Below are positions 59,374 through 64,000 of a stretch of DNA of 64,000 nt, one piece after another (the first letter of the stretch is position 1; every line of letters starts with the position of its first letter). A program made the translations under genes and the position numbers. The notes below the pieces were generated by a model. That model searched no databases and was not told where the DNA came from. It saw nothing but the letters and a program-made list of their open reading frames with translations. Source of the stretch: an uncultured Treponema sp. (GTDB lineage: Bacteria; Spirochaetota; Spirochaetia; Treponematales; Treponemataceae); NCBI GenBank assembly GCA_934667505.1, contig CAKULY010000004.1, forward strand, positions 48,946 through 112,945, written 5' to 3'.

Positions 59374-59529
59374 TGCTTCAGGCTGAAAATGCGCAATCTT
59401 TTTAGAAATTGCACAAAAAATAAATTCTTAGAGTTTAAACATACAGGCAATACAGTTTCTGGTCAAATAAAAACTTTCTAAATGTTCAAAAAAAATAAAA
59501 AAATAGATAAGCGTGCGTCCCTTTGCATA

Positions 59530-59558
59530 TTGATAAAAAAACGATTTTTATATATTTT
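59530..59558 (+). promoter_or_regulatory. Candidate promoter of the phosphofructokinase gene
   Basis: TTGATA (59530-59535), 17-bp spacer, TATTTT (59553-59558) in a very A/T-rich stretch. The leader carries a GGGAG ribosome-binding site before ATG 59611. Several alternative -10 boxes overlap. Confidence 0.45.
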
Positions 59559-59610
59559 TTAAAGATATATTATTAGGTTTATCATTTACTTTTTACGGGA
59601 GTATAACTTT

Positions 59611-60984
59611 ATGAGTAGCAAAAATAAAGCAGATTTTACAATCACTCAATTGGGAGAATGTAAGATAAAATCTCCAATTCAATTGTCAACTGTTGTGGGT
59701 GATTGCAGCGCAAATTACGTTAGAGATGATGCATTCGTCCTTAATTCTGTAAATGTTTTTGACACTAAAAAACCAGTTGCGCTAGATTCAACTAATCTTT
59801 TGCAAAAAGCTGGTCCAAGAGAATTTATTTATTTTGACCCTAAAAAAGTAAAAGCAGGAATATGCACTTGCGGAGGTCTTTGCCCGGGATTAAACGACGT
59901 TATAAGAGCCGTTGTCAGATGCCTTTGGAACCGTTACGGCGTAAGAGACATCGTTGGCTTCCAATACGGCTACAGAGGACTCTTTCAAGATTCAGGTTAC
60001 GAGCCTATAAAACTTACTCCAGATATTGTTGACGAAATCCATAAAATTGGCGGTTCATTTATAGGAACAAGCCGTGGCGGCGGAGAACGAATTAGAGATG
60101 CCGTAGACACAATCGAAAAATTAGGCATAAATCAGCTTTTTGTAATTGGCGGAGACGGAACTCAGCACGGAGCATTAACAATTGCGGAAGAAATTGAAAA
60201 ACGCGGTCTAAAATGCGCAGTCGTGGGTATTCCAAAAACTGTTGACAACGATTTTCAACTTATAGACCGTTCATTTGGATTTGAAACAGCCGTTCACCAG
60301 GCAAAGGACGCTATTTCTTCAATGCACATGGAAGCACGCTCTCAAATAAACTGCATTGCGCTTGTAAAACTTATGGGTCGTGAATCAGGCTTTATTGCAG
60401 CAGCAGCAGCCTTGGCAAGCCACGAAACAAACTTCTGCCTTATTCCTGAAATTCCTTTTGAAATGGACGGTCCAAACGGCTTCCTTGTAAACCTTGAAAA
60501 AAGGCTTTTAAATCATCATCACGCAGTTGTAATCGTTGCAGAAGGTGCTGGTCAGGACTTGCTTTCTGGAACAAACCAAACAGACGCTTCTGGAAACAAG
60601 CGGCTTTCTGACATAGGAATGTTCCTAAAAGATGAGATAAAAGACTATTTTGCAAAAAGAAATATTCCAATAGATTTAAAATACTGCGATCCAAGCTATC
60701 AGATTCGCTCTGCTGTAACAACAGCTTCCGATTCAATCTATTGCGAACGCTTAGGAAACAATGCTGTTCACGCTGCAATGGCAGGAAAAACACGCATGGT
60801 TGTAGGTCTTGTTCACGATAAGTTTGTTTACATACCAACAGAAATGGCAATCGCTTCTAGAAACTACGTAGATCCGGAAGGCGCCTTGTGGCGAGACGCA
60901 CTAGACGCAACCGGCCAGCCAATTCTTATGGTAAACGACATCGAGGCGGCAAAGGCTAAAATGAAAAAACTTGGTGTAAAATAA
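59611..60984 (+). CDS. 6-phosphofructokinase, PPi-type fold but probably ATP-dependent
   Basis: The 457-residue enzyme phosphorylates fructose-6-phosphate in glycolysis. Family motifs are [81 protein letters not shown] and [11 protein letters not shown]. Gly in GGDGT (residue 104 in E. coli numbering) favours ATP over pyrophosphate, while Lys in PKTVDND (residue 124) is the PPi-type residue. This Gly/Lys combination is known from ATP-using members of the long, PPi-related clade. An ATG with GGGAG upstream fixes the start. A strong terminator follows, so it is a single-gene unit. Confidence 0.93.
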   Translation: MSSKNKADFTITQLGECKIKSPIQLSTVVGDCSANYVRDDAFVLNSVNVFDTKKPVALDSTNLLQKAGPREFIYFDPKKVKAGICTCGGLCPGLNDVIRAVVRCLWNRYGVRDIVGFQYGYRGLFQDSGYEPIKLTPDIVDEIHKIGGSFIGTSRGGGERIRDAVDTIEKLGINQLFVIGGDGTQHGALTIAEEIEKRGLKCAVVGIPKTVDNDFQLIDRSFGFETAVHQAKDAISSMHMEARSQINCIALVKLMGRESGFIAAAAALASHETNFCLIPEIPFEMDGPNGFLVNLEKRLLNHHHAVVIVAEGAGQDLLSGTNQTDASGNKRLSDIGMFLKDEIKDYFAKRNIPIDLKYCDPSYQIRSAVTTASDSIYCERLGNNAVHAAMAGKTRMVVGLVHDKFVYIPTEMAIASRNYVDPEGALWRDALDATGQPILMVNDIEAAKAKMKKLGVK

Positions 60985-60999
60985 GGAACACCACTTTAG

Positions 61000-61044
61000 A
61001 AAAAACAGGAGAAATTTAGAAAGAGTTTCTCCTGTTTTTTATTT
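61000..61044 (+). terminator. Intrinsic terminator after the phosphofructokinase gene
   Basis: AAAAAACAGGAGAAA (61000-61014) pairs perfectly over 15 bp with TTTCTCCTGTTTTTT (61026-61040), 11-nt loop, then ATTT. The left A-run makes it potentially bidirectional. Confidence 0.95.
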
Positions 61045-61086
61045 AACCCATGGTCTTGAGTGCAAGCGTACCTTGACTAGACGGCT
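61043..61086. repeat. R2 repeat, short copy 4
   Basis: TAACCCATGGTCTTGAGTGC, AAGCGTACCTTGACTAGACG. The left half is shortened. It marks the border between the core genome and the broken-gene region. Confidence 0.7.
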
Positions 61087-61089
61087 GGC

Positions 61090-61345
61090 TTATAAACATT
61101 CCGTTGTACCAGATTGTGGATGTTGAGGAAGTTTTAGCATATTCCCCCATTCTAAATCGGTCTGAAGAGGGTTGAAATTCATAATCCCGCTATCCGGAGT
61201 AAAAGTTAATTCGCTAAAATAAATCTCATTATTTAGCAAATAGAAGTCAACTCTTACATAAGAAAAATCTTTCGACATATCAGCTGCTAATGAAAGCATT
61301 TCTGGTAATTTTTTAGGAACTGGAAAAGTCTCTTTGTAAAGCTCA
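61090..61345 (-). pseudogene. C-terminal fragment of a TupA-like ATP-grasp protein
   Basis: On the minus strand the frame encodes PVPKKLPEMLSLAADMSKDF, YVRVDFYLLNNEIYFSELTF, TPDSGIMNFNPLQTDLEWG, which fits the C-terminal end of TupA-like ATP-grasp enzymes from surface-polysaccharide clusters (VRVDFY..N.KIYFGELTF pattern). The frame continues upstream to 61518, but that part overlaps the plus-strand glycosyltransferase and looks like its shadow. The real fragment begins near 61345, so its 5' three quarters are missing. No start codon or ribosome-binding site can belong to it. Confidence 0.7.
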
Positions 61346-61348
61346 TGG

Positions 61349-62389
61349 TTGAATTCCATAACAAAATTGAATAAAGCGGAAAATTTTATCTTATTGTGCA
61401 GATTTCCTGACATTAACTTTATAAAAGGGGAATTTCCTGGATATGAGGTCATTGCAATAAAACCTTTTGTGAGCACTCTTATATACAAAATTTCAAACGG
61501 TAAAAAACTTGGCGGCAAATTTTTCTGGAAAGACAGATATTATAAAAACATTGTAAAAAACAACAATATTTCGGCTGTTTGGTTTCCGTTTGCAAATCAT
61601 AAGAATTTTATACCGGCAGAAATCGGTGCCGTGAAGATACTTACAGTACATGATATAGTCACATATCATAGCGGGGACGCAAAGAAATTCTTCGACAGAG
61701 TTTTTTCTGATAAGACCAACAAATTTATTGTTGTTTCAGAATATACAAGGAAAGACATCGAAAATACTCTAAACTACACAAACTCCATCGTGATTCCGCC
61801 TCCAATAACACTGGACTTGTCACGAACAAAAAAAATTGAATCGATAACCGGAAAATATATTTTGGATATAAATTCCTATACAAAGCGGAAAAACAACATA
61901 ACTTTGCTGAAAGCCTTTAATCTTATAAAGGAAAAAACATCCCTTGATTTGGTATTCTGCGGAGGTCAAAAAGATTCATTAGTCTATAATGAACTGCTGG
62001 AATTTTTAAAAGAAAATCACCTTGAACCCCGCGTAAAATTCTTTTATGCAATACCGGAAGATGAAAAAAATTGGCTAATGCTAAATGCTTCCATTTTTGT
62101 AAATCCCTCTACCTTTGAAGGTTTTGGGAGAACTCCTGTAGATGCGGCTATATGCAAAATTCCTGTAATCTCATCAAAGGCAACATCTTTGTACGAGGCA
62201 ACGATGGGACTTGTTAATTATTATGAAAATCCTACAGACAGTTCTGAACTTGCCGAAAAGATTATGGAAGTCATAAGTAATCCAAAATCAGAAGAAGAAT
62301 TGAATTCCATATCAGAACAACTTATTGATGCTTATTCGCCAGAGTCTGTTGCAGTAAAGTATATGAAAATATTTCAGGAATATTTATAG
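61349..62389 (+). CDS. Glycosyltransferase family 4-like protein, probably 5'-truncated
   Basis: The 346-residue frame contains a GT-B glycosyltransferase: TVHDIVTYHS, FIVVSEYTRKDIENTL, ILDINSYTKRKNNITLLKAF, DLVFCGGQKDS and the donor-binding VNPSTFEGFGRTPVDAAICK and PVISSKATSLYEATMGLVNYY. GT4 proteins begin with a glycine-rich first strand-loop and about 50-60 residues that are absent here; the first recognisable segment is ENFILLCRFPDINF. The only start is a TTG without a ribosome-binding site, and an in-frame stop lies 12 nt upstream. It begins exactly where the opposite-strand ATP-grasp fragment begins, so both were cut by one rearrangement. It probably acted in exopolysaccharide synthesis and may be inactive. 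Confidence 0.75.
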   Translation: MNSITKLNKAENFILLCRFPDINFIKGEFPGYEVIAIKPFVSTLIYKISNGKKLGGKFFWKDRYYKNIVKNNNISAVWFPFANHKNFIPAEIGAVKILTVHDIVTYHSGDAKKFFDRVFSDKTNKFIVVSEYTRKDIENTLNYTNSIVIPPPITLDLSRTKKIESITGKYILDINSYTKRKNNITLLKAFNLIKEKTSLDLVFCGGQKDSLVYNELLEFLKENHLEPRVKFFYAIPEDEKNWLMLNASIFVNPSTFEGFGRTPVDAAICKIPVISSKATSLYEATMGLVNYYENPTDSSELAEKIMEVISNPKSEEELNSISEQLIDAYSPESVAVKYMKIFQEYL

Positions 62390-62515
62390 AACAAATATTC
62401 TTGAAATAAAATTGTAAGTAATAAAAAGAAACTCCCCTTAGCTCAATAAAATTTACCAGAAATCAGGCAAACATAACTTGAGCAATTAATTCTGTAAGCA
62501 AATTCCTAAATTGCA

Positions 62516-62799
62516 TCATCTCGAAATAGAAAATCCTATTAGTCCGATATGATAGATTCCATTCTCATCATACCAAGGCATCAATTCATTCCGTGTGATA
62601 ACAATTTTTTTGAACGAATTGTTCACAATGCTGAACGGGTTCAGTTCTGCTGCCTGTTTTTTAGGCGTTGACATTTCAAAAGCAGACTGAATATAACACT
62701 GATTATTTCCGTTATTCACAACAAAATCTATTTCTCTGACTACTCATTCTGTTTTCGCTCCACAATTTTATTCAGATAATTATTTCTTTCTATTCTCAT
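62516..62799 (-). pseudogene. Internally deleted AAA ATPase (DUF4143 type)
   Basis: After AAGGAAAGCG the minus strand starts ATG at 62799 and encodes MRIERNNYLNKIVERKQNE, the usual N-terminus of DUF4143-type AAA ATPases, then a stop (62742-62740). From 62740, in another frame, it continues VREIDFVVNNGNNQCYIQSA, with ELNPFSIVNNSFKKIVITRN and YDENGIYHIGLIGF, the usual C-terminus. The whole P-loop and middle, some 300 codons, are missing. It is clearly a pseudogene. Confidence 0.8.
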
Positions 62800-62850
62800 T
62801 CGCTTTCCTTTGATTAGGTGTGTTTAGACACACAGCTTCCTGTTCTTTTT

Positions 62851-63165
62851 TCATTTTAACGCCTTTAATAACTCTTTTTGTTCTAATTTGAGCTTCTTTA
62901 TGAGTTGTTTATATTCTTTTCGTTTATTTAACTGTGTCTGAAATTCATCAGAATTGAAATCTTCGATTTTACCAAGAAATTTAGAAATTACCTTTTTCCC
63001 TTCCCTATAATTTAAATATAAATATTCCTGATTGCCTATTTTTCGTTTAAAAATAGCCCCTTTTGGAAGAATTTCTAATTCTTTTTCATAACGCAATAAC
63101 AGGCGTTGGTTTCTTTCCAATTCATCCTGAAAAACTGCTTTTATAACATCGGTTTTCATTCGCAT
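62851..63165 (-). CDS. Small charged protein of unknown function
   Basis: The 104-residue protein is highly charged and mostly helical, with a short central beta region (GAIFKRKIGNQEYLYLNYRE, GKKVISKFLG) between two predicted coiled-coil helices (DELERNQRLLLRYEKELEIL and QLIKKLKLEQKELLKALK). I do not recognise it. A perfect 11-bp inverted repeat overlaps its promoter, and an orphan antitoxin gene is divergent, so a role as part of a toxin-antitoxin or mobile module is possible but unproven. ATG 63165 has a second ATG two codons on. Confidence 0.6.
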   Translation of the reverse strand: MRMKTDVIKAVFQDELERNQRLLLRYEKELEILPKGAIFKRKIGNQEYLYLNYREGKKVISKFLGKIEDFNSDEFQTQLNKRKEYKQLIKKLKLEQKELLKALK

Positions 63166-63166
63166 T

Positions 63167-63207
63167 TTACACTACAAGTATATCATATTTTTACAATTGT
63201 AGTGTAA
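63167..63207. promoter_or_regulatory. Operator-like inverted repeat in the divergent region
   Basis: TTACACTACAA (63167-63177) and TTGTAGTGTAA (63197-63207), perfect 11-bp arms with 19-bp centre. A further half site, AACTACAATGT, lies at about 63218. It covers the likely -10 region of the 62851-63165 gene. Confidence 0.7.
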
Positions 63208-63268
63208 GCACATCTTAAACTACAATGTCTTCTATTTCAATATATTTGAGTTTATATTTTTCACTTTC

Positions 63269-63304
63269 TTGACAAACTTAACAAGTTTTACTTATATTTG
63301 ACAC
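63269..63304 (+). promoter_or_regulatory. Predicted leaderless promoter of the Phd-like gene
   Basis: TTGACA (63269-63274), 18-bp spacer, TATATT (63293-63298), six bases, ATG 63305. The spacer holds AACTT-AAC-AAGTT (63275-63287), a possible autoregulatory operator. Confidence 0.7.
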
Positions 63305-63580
63305 ATGATTCAGATGACAGTCGGCGACTTTAAAGCACAATTTTCATCCGTGTTAGACAAAGCTCTCAATGGTGACGAAATACAGATTTTGTACGGCCGT
63401 TCAAAAAAGCCTGTTGCCAAACTAACAAAAATAGAAGAAAAGAAATGCAGAATCCCCGGTCTGTACAAAAACTGCGGTCCTTTTTGGGAAGATGAAAATT
63501 TTGAGTTTTCTCCAGAAAATCTGTTTGACAGTATGAACGATTTAAACTGTACTTTTAATCGCAATACATTTAAAAGATAA
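63305..63580 (+). CDS. Phd/YefM-family antitoxin, orphan
   Basis: The 91-residue protein has the Phd/YefM N-terminal DNA-binding and dimerisation fold: MTVGDFKAQFSSVLDKALNG, DEIQILYGRSKKPVAKLTKI. The C-terminal half (about 50-91; FWEDENFEFSPENLFDSMND) is acidic and disordered-like, as needed to wrap a toxin. No toxin gene follows: the downstream sequence is an R1 repeat and a transposase stub. It has its own promoter, predicted leaderless, with a palindrome between -35 and -10 suited to autorepression. Confidence 0.85.
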   Translation: MIQMTVGDFKAQFSSVLDKALNGDEIQILYGRSKKPVAKLTKIEEKKCRIPGLYKNCGPFWEDENFEFSPENLFDSMNDLNCTFNRNTFKR

Positions 63581-63640
63581 CATTCTTAAGCAAAATATCG
63601 CAGCTATTTATTTTACTTTATGTTAATTTAAACTTTACTT

Positions 63641-63841
63641 TAAATTTTGTTTTATTTTTAGAAAAAATAAACGAAAGAGTAAGCAAATTTGCAATTTGTG
63701 AAAACTTTGTGTGATTATAACAATTAAGGTTGCATAGCAGTCCAAAACAATTCAAGCGAAGTGCAAGTACAACCGTCTGAACAACGTTAAAATTCACTGA
63801 AAGCATTTTTTACAGTTATAAAAAACTCGAAGTTTGGGCTA
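63641..63841. repeat. R1 repeat, reverse-oriented copy with short tip
   Basis: The order is AAATAAACGAAAGAGTAAGC, TTTGCAATTTGTGAAAACTT, tip AAGGTTGCATAGCAGTCC (63726-63743), AAGCGAAGTGCAAGTACAAC, TTCACTGAAAGCATTTTTTA, AAAACTCGAAGTTTGGGCTA. The left terminal arm is worn. Together with the A/T-rich bases before it, it fills the spacer after the antitoxin gene. Confidence 0.8.
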
Positions 63842-63877
63842 TATAAAAACTGTAACATAAAAATTTTATAGATTGAC

Positions 63878-63958
63878 TTACATATACTTTGGTGTAAATA
63901 CAATGTGATATTTACACAACCATTTTGTATGACTCAACGAGTCTCTTATATTTGCCAT
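63878..63958 (-). pseudogene. tnpA: IS200/IS605-family TnpA transposase, N-terminal stub
   Basis: After AAGGAGG the minus strand encodes MANIRDSLSHTKWLCKYHIV and FTPKYM, then TAA. LSHTKWLCKYHIVFTPKY is the hallmark N-terminus of IS200 TnpA (Y1 transposase). The catalytic HUH and Tyr residues lie further on and are missing, so it is inactive. It was too short to appear as an ordinary gene. It directly adjoins an R1 repeat. Confidence 0.85.
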
Positions 63959-64000
63959 TTTGCTTTCCTCCTTGGTGTTTTGCAATAGACTTGAACAATC

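Noticed and set aside
61346..61518. N-terminal part of the 142-codon minus-strand frame (from 61518)
   Set aside because: It overlaps the well-supported glycosyltransferase frame, has no ribosome-binding site, and similarity to ATP-grasp begins only after about residue 58.
1..64000. CRISPR arrays, tRNA or rRNA genes, intact insertion sequences, prophage
   Set aside because: No regularly spaced direct repeats, no cloverleaf with a tRNA anticodon arm and CCA end, no rRNA-like stretch, and only a 26-codon transposase stub were seen. R3 is cloverleaf-like but lacks tRNA consensus bases.

Overview
The window looks like the chromosome of a host-associated treponeme (Spirochaetota). This is inferred from gene content rather than a marker gene: type III glutamine synthetase, FlgM, the GldA/GldF/GldG/DUF4340 ABC set, EarP, FolE2, a large MMPL/RND protein with a LolA-like partner and an outer-membrane barrel, and AT-rich DNA with A/T-rich spacers. 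I found no rRNA, tRNA, CRISPR array or intact mobile element.

Layout. 1-9.2 kb: glnN (cut by the window start), purD, rsmI, flgM, a degenerate Fe-alcohol-dehydrogenase-like protein, a SpoU methylase, an ATPase-HDOD protein and MgtC. 9.2-20.1 kb: a hypothetical protein, an AEC transporter, HU, then a tight minus-strand run (glycosidase, ppx, ppk1, OLD-type ATPase/nuclease, tcdA, trmR-DUF1893). 20.3-28.9 kb: a GatB/E-asparaginase fusion lacking catalytic residues, GNAT, UPF0210, TetR and a large TPR-GGDEF protein. 29-35 kb: Ste24-like protease, MocR regulator and the folD-folE2-earP operon. 35-42 kb: envelope proteins, YhbY and the Gld-type ABC operon. 42-48 kb: a zinc/cadmium efflux pair (czrA-like plus P1B-ATPase) with a perfect operator palindrome, then a GGDEF-EAL phosphodiesterase. 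47.6-53 kb: MMPL, LolA-like protein and outer-membrane barrel, probably an envelope lipid-export operon. 53.5-61 kb: ArsR-like regulator, dnaX-ybaB-recR, lemA with two TPM proteins, and a phosphofructokinase. 61-64 kb: a scrapyard of broken genes (ATP-grasp fragment, 5'-truncated glycosyltransferase, internally deleted AAA ATPase, IS200/IS605 transposase stub), an orphan Phd-type antitoxin and a small unknown gene with an operator-like palindrome.

Three dispersed repeat families fill most long spacers. R1 (about 80-330 bp) has ends reading TAGCCCGAACTTCGAGTTTT or close variants and a variable tip. R2 (about 45-75 bp) centres on a TCAAGGT...ACCTTGA hairpin. R3 (131 bp) is strongly structured; its two copies differ at only three bases and every difference keeps base pairing. 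The large R1 copies at 29 kb and 45 kb carry R3 exactly where other R1 copies carry a short hairpin.

Seven genes (purD, rsmI, the 9.2-9.9 kb hypothetical gene, the TPR-GGDEF gene, the M48 protease, the GGDEF-EAL gene and the Phd antitoxin) have a -10 hexamer ending 6-7 nt before ATG and no Shine-Dalgarno sequence, which predicts leaderless mRNAs. Both cyclic-di-GMP genes are among them. All functional statements rest on motifs read by eye; no database search was run.
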